From the NCBI GenBank assembly GCA_029990175.1, contig JARKIP010000011.1, positions 372,001 through 436,000 on the forward strand: a DNA stretch of 64,000 bases. Direction: 5' to 3'. A program made the translations under genes and the position numbers. A model generated the notes under the pieces. That model had not been told where the DNA came from. It was given only the letters and a program-made list of their open reading frames with translations, and did not search any database. Shown in pieces: positions 1 through 11,095 of this stretch; position 1 is the stretch's first letter; each line of letters starts with the position of its first letter. The DNA is from Petunia secreta. Taxonomy: Eukaryota; Streptophyta; Magnoliopsida; Solanales; Solanaceae.

Positions 1-1005
1 TGCTGCCAAACCCATCAGAACGAGAAAAGGACAATCCACGCATCTGTGTACAACCTCCCTCTTAGGAAACCAGCTACACTGCCACAAAATCTTGTCCGGC
101 GTGAGAGAGTTCAAGAAAGACCTCCAATCCGGCTCACTTCCTGGGAATTTATACCTCTCGATGTGTTCGAGATGGTATTCAAGATAATCGATGTCACAGC
201 ACCTAAGAATATCACGAGGTGGGCAAGGGCGTACATGCTCCAAGAACCAGACCTGTAATAGAAGGTTACACCCCTCGAAGAAACTGCTCTCTCCCTTGTG
301 GCATCGAGTCAAAGCATGAAACATACTACCCAGAATCGTCGGGATGATAGTGGCATCTGGTGCTCCACCATACAAAGCTGCCATGGTCCAGCTGACCTTA
401 ATGGATATCGCTCTATCCGGTAGTGGGAAAACCAACAACCCTAGCAAAGCGAACACAAAGACCTTAGGACAGAGGAGTACCCAATCTTCATATTTCAGCT
501 TATCGTGGAACTCAAATCCATACTTCTTAAAACCATTATCGGCCCCAAAACGATCATAAAGGTAATCAAATGAAATCCAGCCTTGACGAACACTAGCGAT
601 TGAGAGGTCCGTTCGTAGCTTGATATTATTGAAAAAATCACGCTCATTAACCTTCCTTGGAGCAATCATATTCTTTTTCTCAAAATCCAGCTTAAGAAGC
701 TCAGCTATTTCCTCGAGGGTTGGCGTCATCTCAAACCCCTTAAAACATAAGGTATTTTGGTTTGGGTTCCAAAATCCAACTAGTGCACTGACCAAGTCTC
801 GCCGCGGGACAATAGTTTTAGTCACAAGGTCAGTCAGAAAACCAATCTTCTCCTGGACTATATCTTTCTGCATTTCACTCATTGTGTCCCACCAAGACTT
901 TAGAGATTTATCCGATTTGGGTGGGCCATCAGTCATCATAATAGAGGGTGGAATGGCATCAGCAGGGTATTTTCTTTTGACTGTCCTAGAAGATGATGCA
1001 GCCAT
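1..1005 (-). CDS. Ogre ORF1, plant-mobile-domain-like protein (partial)
   Basis: An uninterrupted minus-strand frame runs from ATG at 1005 to the window edge, 335 codons with no stop. It starts MAASSSRTVKRKYP and contains LKSWWDTM, FWNPNQNTLCFKGFEM, PTLEEIAELL, PKVFVFALLGLLVFP and FFEGCNLLLQVWFLEH. The same blocks occur in the same order in ORF1 of element 2 (PTLEEIAGF, PKVFVLALLGTLVFP, FFGCNLLLQLWVVEH). This pattern fits the plant mobile domain / DUF7745-like family found in retroelements. Its biochemical role is unknown; Ogre elements carry such an ORF between primer site and gag. The carboxy end lies outside the window. The family assignment is from memory of the motifs, not from a search. 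Confidence 0.8.
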   Translation of the reverse strand, partial: MAASSSRTVKRKYPADAIPPSIMMTDGPPKSDKSLKSWWDTMSEMQKDIVQEKIGFLTDLVTKTIVPRRDLVSALVGFWNPNQNTLCFKGFEMTPTLEEIAELLKLDFEKKNMIAPRKVNERDFFNNIKLRTDLSIASVRQGWISFDYLYDRFGADNGFKKYGFEFHDKLKYEDWVLLCPKVFVFALLGLLVFPLPDRAISIKVSWTMAALYGGAPDATIIPTILGSMFHALTRCHKGESSFFEGCNLLLQVWFLEHVRPCPPRDILRCCDIDYLEYHLEHIERYKFPGSEPDWRSFLNSLTPDKILWQCSWFPKREVVHRCVDCPFLVLMGLAA

Positions 1006-2270
1006 TGTTCCTAATAAAAAAAATGTGTCAAATGTTTGAAAGCCTGAGAACAACTTAAAACAACTGACCGACAGAGCAAAACAGATGCCTAAACTGCTAA
1101 TTCGAAACTCCAATTTTCAAAAAAACTTTTGTCATTGTAATGACGTAAAGTTGACCCTAAGAGAATCGAAAAATTTTGCCATCATAACGGCATCAGGACT
1201 GACTCCAGGAATTTACCAACATTGGTATTTAGACGTAATTTATATAAAGAAAAAATTCGACGTTACAACGCCACATTGACATCAAAACAAAATTTCATTT
1301 CCAGTGATGAACACTACAGTACTTTTGCAAAAATTTGCCGGCATAACGACGTGAAAAAACTGGATCTCAAAAACTCCAATCATCGGTATACGGGCCTTTT
1401 TCTAAAAATTCGCCATTATAACGGCGTGAAAACTGACACGAAAATTTTTTGACTTTCTAACTACTAAGTATGTATATATATTTTTTTTTTTTTTTGTAAA
1501 ATTTTCGTCATTATAACGACACAAACTGACATATACAAAAGACGGCAAACACTGACGTTTTTTACAAAAATCTGCCATTACAGCAGTATGACTCAATTTT
1601 ATAAAAATAGCAAAACATTTACATTTAAAACATAAAATTCAACCTCTTCCTCACTTTTCCTTTCATTTTTCTCTTTCTTTTTTTTTCTATTTATTTTTTC
1701 TTTTGAAATCCGTCTCTCCCCAACTTGGTCAGCATAACAACCTTTCCTAATCGCATGCAACACATAGAATGCTTTTTTCAGACAAGTCTTTCCCGGGAAG
1801 TGGGTCCCGTTCAGACAACAGGTAGTCAACCTAGACAAATGCAATACCGGTGTATCGCACCTCATTAAGTCGGATATGATGCAGATAATTGGGCCTAAAG
1901 GTTTAACTCTGGGTGACACAACTGACTCAGTGTCTAGACTGGCTGAAAACCCGGTGGACAAACCGGGCGGAAAGCGCATCAGGGCCATCCGGAGACAGTG
2001 TGTCCGGCCTAAAACCCCGTCACGCCTTCCTCCTAAATCATGGGCAATTTAGTAAGAAAGTCCCAGATGCCACAAGCAATCTGGTAAGTGTACGTGTGTG
2101 TGTGTTTCAGAGACTCAGAGGGTTGCGGAGGAAGACAGTTTATATATACAGTTCAACAATATCAAAGCAGTAACATTCAACTTTTCAGGTGATAACGGCA
2201 ATAAAATAACAACCAAATATTAAAACATGCGACAATTTATCAAAGCCGGAGATTCTAGTTTTCACTAATT
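1006..2270 (-). other. leader of element 1 between primer site and ORF1
   Basis: This non-coding stretch separates the primer site from ORF1. Its left half carries the repeated short hairpins listed separately (1131-1586). The region 1620-1710 is T-rich on the plus strand, i.e. purine-rich in the element's sense. Small frames here are unrelated to any family I recognise. Confidence 0.6.
1131..1586 (-). repeat. diverged hairpin repeats in the element 1 leader
   Basis: Six copies of a short inverted repeat with an AT-rich loop lie at 1131-1144, 1178-1191, 1337-1350, 1411-1426, 1507-1520 and 1572-1586. Plus-strand forms are GTCATTGTAATGAC, GCCATCATAACGGC, GCCGGCATAACGAC, CGCCATTATAACGGCG, GTCATTATAACGAC and CTGCCATTACAGCAG. 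Five of the six keep their short stem although its bases change (GTC/GAC, GCC/GGC, CTGC/GCAG); the third does not pair well. Several are preceded by A/T-rich AAAATTT and followed by GTGAAAACTGAC-like text, so they are probably an old tandem array. Confidence 0.6.
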
Positions 2271-2288
2271 TCCCCAGCGGAGTCGCCA
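2271..2288 (-). promoter_or_regulatory. primer-binding site of element 1
   Basis: In the element's sense the sequence is TGGCGACTCCGCTGGGGA, three bases inside the LTR end. The same 18 bases occur at 22674-22691 and 57861-57878 next to the other two gypsy LTRs. This is the tRNA-Arg-type primer site reported for Ogre elements; it primes minus-strand cDNA synthesis. Confidence 0.85.
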
Positions 2289-4130
2289 AGCTGTCACGCC
2301 CTAAAAAAATATTCGATTAACTACGCGGGTGCGAGTTTATTTAAAGGCTCGTGACTGGTGTTCAACAAGGTACAAATTTATTTAGAGAACTCAGAGTCGC
2401 CACTTGACATAGTTTAAGGTGTGCCAAGTCACCAAAAGGTACCTTGGAAACACCTCTGACTCGTCTAATGGTCTGCGTTAGAGATTCGGGTAAGGTTCTC
2501 AGTTGACTCTCGGGAAGGTATTAGGCACCCTCGAGTCCTGTGCCGAGCACAGTTGCTTTATTGTCGCAGTTTTAATTTATCAAATATGGTTGTTATATTA
2601 ATGCCGTTAATTTGAATTTGTACTTTGATTAAAAGCGTATCATTCCTTTCCAACCTCACAGAGGATTGGACGAATTTACACTTTGATCTATAGTAAATAA
2701 GTAAGTAAATAAATATTAAAAATGTATCACGCATTTTCCAACCTCACGGAGGATTGGTTATTTTTTTAAAAGAATTAACTTCGAAGAAAAAAAAATAATA
2801 ATTAATTTAGGATCAGCTTAACTCAATTTAGTTTTTCATTTAGCCTAATAAGTAGATTACAAATCATACTTATCGTTTATGCCTAATCGCATTTAATATA
2901 TTACTAATTTTTTCCGCCTAATAAGTTGATCACAGATCATACTTATAAGCCTAATCAAATTAATTCATTATTAAATCGTTACTTATAGTTTAAAAGTTTA
3001 AAGGACAAAACATATGAGATCATACTTATAAGCCTAATCAAATTAATCCATTTTTAAATCGTTACTTATAGTTTAAAAGTTTAAAGGACAAAACATATGA
3101 GAGCCGAAATAATTCTACGAGAAATGATGGTTATTTATCAAAATGGTGTTTACTAAAATAAAGGACTGTTATCTTAAAGAAAAGGGATATTCACTAAATA
3201 TGGATTGTTTGCTAAAGAGGGGCAGATTCTTTCACTTTAGTGGCCTGAATCATTCAATTTTAACCAATGATACCCTTTTTATCAAGTTGGAAATCTACGT
3301 TGTCTTGGATTCAATTGTTTTTTGTTTGTAGAGATTTAGCCTAAGTTTTGCCTAGTAATTTCATGTTCGTCCCTTTTCTGTCCAAAGTTTAACAAAATAT
3401 CACATAACAAAAAGGTTTGCAAAAACTAGTTCAATACATCATTCTCATTTTTTGCACTAGACCTTTTAAAAGTATAATCCATTTCCATGGTCCAAAAAGA
3501 GTTAGCCAAAAGGTCCAAAACTTTGTAAAAAGGTTCCAGATTTGCAAATACGTACAATTTTCAGAAAAGACCCCCCATATTACAGAAATAGCCAGAGCTT
3601 GACATTTGCGGTTTTAATGGTTAAATCTTAAATTTGCCTAACCTTTACACGCTGTCCGGATTTTTCATACATAGCTAAAATAATAGATGAATTAAATTGC
3701 ACAAATAAACACTAAATATTTCCTAGTTTTTCACAAATAGCTAGCTTTAAACTAGAATAAACTCATAACAAAAGGCATACAATAAAAGGTTTTAGACATT
3801 TTTTACTTTATTTTTTCATAGCCAAAATGATAAAATATACAAGGTAAATTGTGTTTACCTAGTGAAGAAGTTTCCCAAGCTTAAGATGCAAAATGAATGA
3901 ATTAGCAAAGCCCAAACAACCACAGCAAAAACAGCCACTAAACAGCTACAACATCCACTCTTTTAACCCCCAAAGTCTCAAGATTTAATACCCCAAAAGT
4001 CTCTTAGTGTAAAACTTTTGGTTCTAAATCCTAATTCTCAAACTTAATAATTTTTCTTTAAGTGTTTTTCTCTCTATTTCTTGTGAAATTCAGCTGGTTG
4101 TTGGTGTGTAATGAGGGCATTAAATGGCCC

Positions 4131-4198
4131 TATATATGCTGAAAATTGAGAGCCAAAGGTGGGGTGTGGACTTGTACAAAAGTACAAGCCCACACCCC
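4131..4198 (-). promoter_or_regulatory. TATA-like box plus long hairpin in LTR 1
   Basis: A TATATAGGG box in the element's sense (4131-4139) corresponds by position to TATATAAAA at 53765-53773 in the related LTR. Just upstream in the element's sense lies a hairpin: GGGGTGTGG+CTTGTAC (4161-4169, 4171-4177) pairs with GTACAAG+CCACACCCC (4182-4188, 4190-4198), with one mismatch and a four-base AAAA loop. A role in transcription is inference only. Confidence 0.4.
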
Positions 4199-5929
4199 TA
4201 TACTTGAGTGCTTTTAGTCCATATTTTCAGCCAAAGGTACAGCAGTTGTTGGCCACTGTTTCAGCTGTTAAAACTGTCCAAAAAGGCTGAAAAATGTACA
4301 AGTAGGGTCCTCTAAAAGGACTCCTATTACTCATTGTACTAACTAGAAGAAACTAGGACCAATTAAGCCAACTAGAACAGCCCCAAAGCTAACCAAACTA
4401 GAGCAACTAGATCAGCCCAAACTAGACTTAAAACTAAACTAAAGCAACTAGATTAATACCTACAGAAACCCAAACTAAACTAATTCATACTACACATAGC
4501 AAAACAAATCAGATTCCCAGTTTGGTTTTGGCCAAAGTAAACTTGAAAGAAAAAGAAAAAAAAATGAACTAGAAGGCCATCAGATCCTCTCTTGAACTAA
4601 ATAAGATTTCTCACGTGAGATTAGGCTTTAGACAACTAGGCAAACTTCTCAATTGACCAAGCTAAACATAAGTCTTAAGCCAAAATCACAACTAACAGTA
4701 TGAGAGCAATGGAGATTAGAGCAGCTTATATATTTTTTCACATAGAACTAAAAACAAAGAGGGAAGAAAAGGAACTCTCATACTTTAAACTAACATACTC
4801 GACCACACTGTTGCAAATTAAGTATACCAATTCAAATGTTTTTGAGTATGAACAAAAGATTGATCTAGGCAAAACAAAAACATATCCTGACTAGACTTCA
4901 ATGCATATAGATCGATGTTCATTCACAACTCGACATGGTGATTTATTTTAGGCGCTAAACACTACAAACACTAGAAGTAAATGATGAAGACTACTCTAAA
5001 TTTTGAGAAGCAATAAACTAAAACGACATAAACTAAACAGCTAACAATCTGAGTCAAACACATGGAACAAAAAAGAACAAGAACTCTATATTTAATCTAA
5101 CCCGTTGATCAGAAACAAAATAGCCCTGCCTCGCCATTGAACCAACGTCACCATGGCTGCCCCAAAACTGCATCGACACAGCATCACGAACAATCAGCCT
5201 CGCAGATCACTGCTACCAGTGCTCACTGCCTCGTCTCGCTTCAATCACTCCACCATTGTTACAGCTCTGTCTCCACCATAATTCAACGAAACAACCTCGC
5301 CATTGCCAACACAAAACAGAAACATCACAGCCTAATCATCGCAGCCTCAATACTCCCACTGCTTCAGCAAACAAAATCACCACAACCCCGTCATCATCTC
5401 AGAAAATCAGCCCCTTCATCACCAAATAATCTCCACCACCCCCTCCAAACAAACATCAAAAACAGAAACGGAGAAGAAAATAAGAAGAAAGAAGAAGAAA
5501 GAAACCAGAAAACGGGAAAAAGAACAAAAAAGGAAACGGGCAGCGTGAAGGGAAAGAGAAAAAAAATGGAGGTTTGGAAAAAATACCTTCATAATCGAGT
5601 TGAGGATAGCGAGAGGAGTCCAAAAATGTATGGGTTCATCGGAGGAAGTCAAATAGTCGCCGGAGCTCGCTTTTCAAAGTCCGATCTACGACGAACGGCT
5701 TAGATTTTGAAGAAACTAAGTTGAGGAATGGCATGGGGAGGACGAGAGGAGTCGATTGGTATAACTTTTGTATTTTTCCGGCCACCGGAGGTGGTGGCCG
5801 GCGGCGGAGCAGTGGCGGGGCCACGGCGGACCAACGGCGGAGCGATTTCCGGCAAGGAGAGTGAAAATTTCAACATATTGGCCCTAACTTCTGATTTTTG
5901 TGTAAAAAATGAGCAAAAATGTTATGTTT

Positions 5930-5940
5930 GGCTTATATAG
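5930..5940 (-). promoter_or_regulatory. TATA box near the outer end of LTR 1
   Basis: CTATATAAG in the element's sense lies about 250 bp from the LTR's truncated start, the same spacing as the TATA box in LTR 2. Downstream in sense is a GC-rich leader (5640-5870). It may be the main element promoter; the box at 4131 is the alternative. Confidence 0.4.
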
Positions 5941-6185
5941 TTAGTGAGTATGGGCTTGGGTTATACATATGGGCTGCCGGGCTTGTATTTTGGGCTGTAT
6001 ATTTTTTACAACTGGCCACTTAAAAGGAACTACACCCAAAATTAATCAACATAAGATCACATAATCCACACTAAATATCACAATTAAACATAGATTATAA
6101 TTAAACATATAACAAGTAATTTTTTTTTAATTCTCAAATTTTAACATCCTAATTAAGACAAATTTAGCCAAAATTAGGTGATTAC

Positions 6186-9100
6186 AATAAGTATATAAAT
6201 AAGGTAAATGAATAAATGGTTAATTAAGCGGTTAAATAATCGGACAAGTAAATAAGTAAGGCAAGTGAATAATTGCTTAACTAATTAATTAATTGATAAT
6301 AAATAGATAGAATAAAGAATTAATTAATTAATTAATTAATTAAATGGATAATTAAATACATATAATTGTAGATAACAGATAAATAAATGATTACCTAGAT
6401 AATTAATGAATGAGTAGCTTACTTAGTTATGTTATATAAAATAGATATTAAGCTCAATTGCTTACTCAAATTAATAAATAAATAATTGTATAGATAGAAT
6501 AAGAAGGGATGAATTACTTCTCTTAATAAGTTAAGTAAAAATAAGCAATGAGTGAATAGATAAACCAATATTAGTTAATTGAATAGTTGATTAAATGATC
6601 CAAACATCGTTAAGTAAATAAATGAGTTGTTGATTAAATAGCTACGCAATTAATGGTAGACTATCAAATGATCAATGGATTAAATTATTTAAAACAATTA
6701 ATTGACACAATTGATTAATGAACAAATTAACTAAACGATAATTGACGAATTAAGTAATTAATTGACAAATTAACCGTTTTATAATTAAATAGATAAGTAA
6801 ATACAATATGAATGCGTATCAATTATTATTATTATTATTTAAATAAATAGGCATTAAGGGAAAGCGTCATTTTAATTGTATTTTATTTTGCACTCGTTAA
6901 TTAACAAGTAGTTCGCAATTTCTAAATTAATTGGCAGGTTCCAAAGAAAACGATACAAATGTTTCAATAAAAACTACTATGAATATTCACAAAGAAATTT
7001 ATTTCACAAAATTCTATCCTAGTTCGATTTCAAGGATTCTAAAACATGCTTTTCTAAAGGGGATAGGAGAGAGGGGGTTTAGAAGATAGAACCCGGATAG
7101 CAAATACACCAGCCCTGTATTTTACAAGGTTTTTATTTTTTCTTTTACATTTTCGGGGATATCAAGTCCCGAAAATGCGGAGCGTATCAAATAACTTCCC
7201 AATGCACGTCATCCCAATTTGTGAGTTAAGCAACTCAAACTCGATCCCAGGAGTTCATGTCAAAGAAAATAAAATTAAGAAAAATTAGTACTCATCCAAT
7301 ATCAAATAATTTTGAAGAAAGGAACATAATACACGCAAATTGTAATACATGTTTCTTTACTGGCTATCTATAAGAGTAAAATCATAAGAAGTTGATCATC
7401 TTTCGATTTTAGACTAAGCGAGCGCATGCAAAGACTTTTGTATGATCCTTACTGCTTATTCACCTACTCGCGACCAACACAGAATCTTGCTACTTAAATC
7501 GAATTGCATGTATATATTTCTCAACATTACCAAGGTTATGAGGACCTATGATTAACTTTAGAAATATTGAAAATAGGGCAGGGACATTTAAAAGGAGCTT
7601 GATTGAAACAAGGAACTAGAGACATGAAAATGCGACCAAGACACAATACGACAAAACTTAACAAGCCACTGCATTACCAATTACCCCATCACTCAAACTC
7701 CTAAACCTTCCTGAATCTCTCTCTTAACCTGAACTAACCCTCACAAGATCTGGCAACTCCTCATAACTTCTAACAGCCCCCAGAGACAACATGGGACCTG
7801 AGCAAACCCCAAGCATCCTGCACACCTCGCACATTCTGACTTCAATTTCTATACATCAACCAAAAAACTTCAAAGACATCCACTTCCCTCAAGAATAAAG
7901 AGTCAGAAACTGCCCCACTACTACTTCATCTTCTACTTCACTGCCTAAGCCAATTACCAGAACTCCCTCACCTTACCTCATCTAAAACAGCTTGAAACGA
8001 ACTCCCTGCACCTAGGCCACTCTAACTCACCAGAACACCTCTCCAAAAACTATCTAGACAACAGGGCAAACAAGAGCAAACAAACCCTCACACACCAGCC
8101 TACCAGAAACAAGAACAAACTCCAAATAAACTCCCTGAATCAGAGAGAAACAACATATATACCAATACCTATGAAACAAACTTCAGACACCCCTGAAACT
8201 GCCTGAACAATACATGGCTCCATGATTTCCCTCACAGCCTCCTCTTCCACTATACTTTATCCAAACCAAACCAAAGAACCAACCCTCAACCTTTGAACCA
8301 GCTCCTAAACCAACTTAACAACACCTCTAGGCTCCCTCACTGACACCCTGCTGCATACACTGAAAACTACTCCTTAAACATCTTCCAAACACCACCATCC
8401 AGACAGAAACAGAAATAGAAACAGAAATAGAAACAGAAACAGAGCAACAAGTCCAGGAGATGAGCTCAACTAATTCTAATTTCAGTTCATTCAATAAGCA
8501 TTTTAACAACAGATTCATAACCAGACATCTTATCTATAACTAATGTTCTTCAGGTTTCCATCTCATAGTATGTTGTCTATATTACATTAACAAAACAGCA
8601 AGACCAAAAAATGATAAAGCTCGGATCTTTACATTTCATTCTTTAAAGCAGTTTCTTTGAATATCATACATATGTCAAATCTGGTTTTATACACCGAGAA
8701 AAACAAAATGTGAAACATCAAGAACATAATAACAAGGTTTCAGTTTTACCTTTTTAAAAGCAGTGAAATGGGGGTGAAGAGCTGAAGAAGCGACTCGACT
8801 AAGCAACTTGAACAAGGTCGACGACTCGTTTGACGAGGCGACGACACAAACGTTATAGCGATAACTCAAACAGAACTCAGGAAGCCAAAAATCAGAAACA
8901 GAACACTATGTATTTTAAGCTGCCGTTTTTCTTGTCCAAAACTAGAACCCCTTAAAACCGAACTTAAGCATAAATTTATAGGGAAACTTCTTTAGGGTTT
9001 TCGATCTATAATGAAAAGACTAGTATAACCTTTACATACCTTTTACAACGTTCTGATTTTAACTTTTGTCACAAAAATTTTGAATAGAAATCCGAAAAGA

Positions 9101-9673
9101 AAAGGAAAATAATCGAATATATCCTTTTCCTCCGATTTTGAATTCAAAACACTTGTTTGTTCTCGATCCAAGCCGTTGATGATGAAAAGGAGTAGAAATA
9201 TACGGTGTGGATCAGATTTACACGCTGTGGGGTCTTGTTTTTTTAGGGGGAAATGAAAAGGTCGGATTAGGGGACCATTACCATGTTTGGGGTGACAAAG
9301 GAAGTGGGGACGAGATTTGGGTGCGGCCGGAAATGGCAAAGAGGAGGGTGACGGAGAGGGTTTGGGGAAAGGGAGATTAGGGTTCTTGGCTTAGGAGGGA
9401 AATGGGGCGGACTGAAGTGGGTTATGTATAATATATATATATATGCTTTGCACGAGTAGGCTGAAATTAAAACCTGGGAACGAATTTAGCCCCATATTTT
9501 AACTAATTGGAAATTAAAGGGGGTTGCACGGATTGACTGAAATCAAGGCTACGCATTGCATTTTAGGCCTTTTCTTTCCAAATTTCATTAATTCACCTTA
9601 AAATTTGAAATTAATTTTTTATTAAAATAATTAGTATTAATTAAAATTTACGGGACAAAATTGGGTGTCAACA
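6186..9673 (-). repeat. 3' LTR of element 2, end truncated
   Basis: This is almost identical to 23014-26478. It ends at the outer ...GGGTGTCAACA on the plus strand, so the element-sense start is TGTTGACACCC. The counterpart of 22695-23013 is missing. A CAGAAATAGAAA microsatellite near 8400 is about 24 bp longer here than in the 5' LTR. The AT-rich part (6190-6850) holds runs of AATTAATT and TAAATAAG. The frames at 8687-8869 and 9043-9339 recur in both LTRs only because the LTRs are copies. Confidence 0.9.
9427..9444 (-). promoter_or_regulatory. TATA box of 3' LTR 2
   Basis: A run of alternating TA lies about 240 bp from the LTR start, followed in sense by a pyrimidine-rich, gene-like leader (CCCTAATCTCCC, CCTCTCCGTCACC). 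This fits a short U3 with a polymerase II promoter. Confidence 0.6.
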
Positions 9674-9690
9674 GCTGCCCCTCTTTACCC
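9674..9690 (-). promoter_or_regulatory. polypurine tract of element 2
   Basis: Directly before the 3' LTR the sense strand reads GGGTAAAGAGGGGCAGC. A purine-rich tract at this position primes plus-strand DNA synthesis. The CAGC at the LTR edge is slightly unusual. Confidence 0.65.
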
Positions 9691-9796
9691 GGAAAGGATG
9701 AAAGAGTTTTCAGGGTAAAGAAGTTGACGGAAAACCAATTTTGTCACGATAAAGCCAAGTACTTTGATTCCAAGGACCAAAGTGCGAGGCTTATGG

Positions 9797-9868
9797 ATAT
9801 GGCCGAACTCCGATTTTCGAGTTGCCTACATATCTCGGGCTGAAAGAGAATCAGGCCATATGTAGTTC
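9797..9868 (-). ncRNA. covarying four-helix RNA motif, copy E
   Basis: In the element's sense this copy has P1 CTACATAT/ATATGTAG (8 bp), P2 GGCC/GGCC extendable with ATAT, P3 TCTC/GAGA, and P4 AACTC/GAGTT. The order is P1, P2, P3, P3', P1', P4, P4', P2', so P2 crosses P1. It keeps the shared words GAACTAC, TGATTC and GTAGGC. It lies about 125 nt before the 3' LTR, unlike copies B-D near the integrase stop. Folding is inferred from sequence only. Confidence 0.55.
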
Positions 9869-10385
9869 GATGATACTTAGAAACGAAGACTCGCACGATT
9901 GACAGAAAAGGACGCACGAATAGGAAAGAATTCAAACTGACACCTAATCTGAAATGAAAGATTAGGAAGAATTTGCTTGTTCGAGTGCGATTCTTCAGAT
10001 CCTCGTTGACGAGTCTAGCTCATATCAACGATTGCCCCAGTTCACTGCTAAGAAAAGCTCCACGTTATGCTCCAAATGCTGCTGCGGCATTGCCAAAATT
10101 CTGTAAAGACTTAACAAACGGTAAGCGAGCAACTGCTAACAAACTTTAATAATCTTGGAATAAGGAAGTAAATAAAAATGATAATATAAATTGTAAATGC
10201 TGGTTGTGATGCTATCAACAAGTTCTTCCTTCGACCAACTGACGAGATGCTCCGCCCGGAGAACCTCTCGGCTGATCATTATTCTGAAACAGTAAAGTAA
10301 GACAATAAGTAAAGCGAAAATGAATTGTAAAATGCAAGGCTTTCATAAGATAAGCTAACTAATTCCGAATCATGCATTTCAAGTA

Positions 10386-11095
10386 CAATATGTCAATATT
10401 GCAAAACAACCGACATTGCGAAACACTCCGAAAGTGGTGTTCCAACCGACTTGTCTTAAACTATCAATAAATTTTAAATATAAAATGCCAATATTGCAAG
10501 ACAACCGACATCGCGGAACACTCCGAAAGCGGTGTTCCAGCCGACTTGTCTTAAACTATTAATAAATGCCAATATTTGCAAGACAACCGACATCGCGAAA
10601 CACTCCGAAAGTGGTGTTCCAGCCGACTTGTCTTAAACTATTAATAAATGCCAATATTGCAAGACAACCGACATCGCGAAACACTCCGAAAATGGTGTTC
10701 CAGCCGACTTGTCTTAACTATCAATCTACTTTAAATATAAAATGCCAATATTGCAAGACAACCGACATCGCGAAACACTCCGAAAGCGGTGTTCCAGCCG
10801 ACTTGTCTTAACTATCAATCTATTTTAAATATAAAATGCCCATATTGCAAGACAACCGACATCGCGAAACACTCCGAAAGCGGTGTTCCAGCCGACTTGT
10901 CTTAAACGATCAATAAATTTTAAATATAAAATGCCAATATTGCAAGACAACCGACATCGCGAAACACTCCGAAAGCGGTGCTCCAGCCGACTTGTCTTAG
11001 ACTATTAATAAATACCAAATATAGAGCGCCAATATTGCAAGACAACCGACATCGCGAAACACTCCGAAAGCGGTGTTCTAGCCGACTTGTCTTAA
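10386..11095 (-). repeat. 94-bp tandem array in the 3' UTR
   Basis: Eight units repeat with a 94-96 bp period; two are shortened to 78-83 bp by loss of an AT-rich TTTTAAATATAAA segment. The core includes AAGACAACCGACATCGCG, CACTCCGAAAGCGG and CCGACTTGTCTT; the outer AAGACAA/TTGTCTT can pair. Tandem arrays between integrase and the 3' LTR are known in Ogre elements, where they are hypervariable and can seed satellites. There are no unique spacers, so it is not CRISPR-like. Frames inside are by-products. Confidence 0.9.

Larger units (their letters stand above)
1..6185 (-). mobile_element. Ogre/Tat-like LTR retrotransposon 1, 5' part
   Basis: Read on the minus strand this is an LTR (2292-6185), a primer-binding site (2271-2288), a leader and an ORF1 (1005 to the window edge). 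An ORF upstream of gag together with the tRNA-Arg-type primer site is characteristic of the Ogre group of Ty3/gypsy elements. Gag and pol would lie left of base 1 and cannot be seen. The outer LTR end is joined directly to the truncated LTR of element 2 at 6185/6186, so no target duplication can be read there. Confidence 0.8.
2292..6185 (-). repeat. LTR of element 1, outer end lost
   Basis: The inner end is TGTCACGCCC next to the primer site. The LTR is about 3.9 kb, close to the 3.8 and 4.0 kb of the other two. Its inner half resembles the LTR at 52186-53879 (shared GTGCCAAGTCACCAAAAGGT block and matching promoter-proximal text). The outer end should finish ...CA but instead changes abruptly at 6185/6186 into the LTR of element 2, so a short terminal piece is missing. 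Small frames inside are not credible genes. Confidence 0.75.

Noticed and set aside
5137..5703. Plus-strand ORF of 188 codons
   Set aside because: It is antisense to the LTR 1 leader, His/Gln/Lys-rich by composition, with no domain.
8687..9339. Two minus-strand ORFs (60 and 98 codons) that recur at 25490-26142
   Set aside because: They recur because they lie in the two LTRs of element 2; the text is leader-like and matches no protein family.
10386..11095. CRISPR-like regular repeats
   Set aside because: The 94-bp units are direct tandem copies without unique spacers, in a plant retrotransposon 3' UTR.
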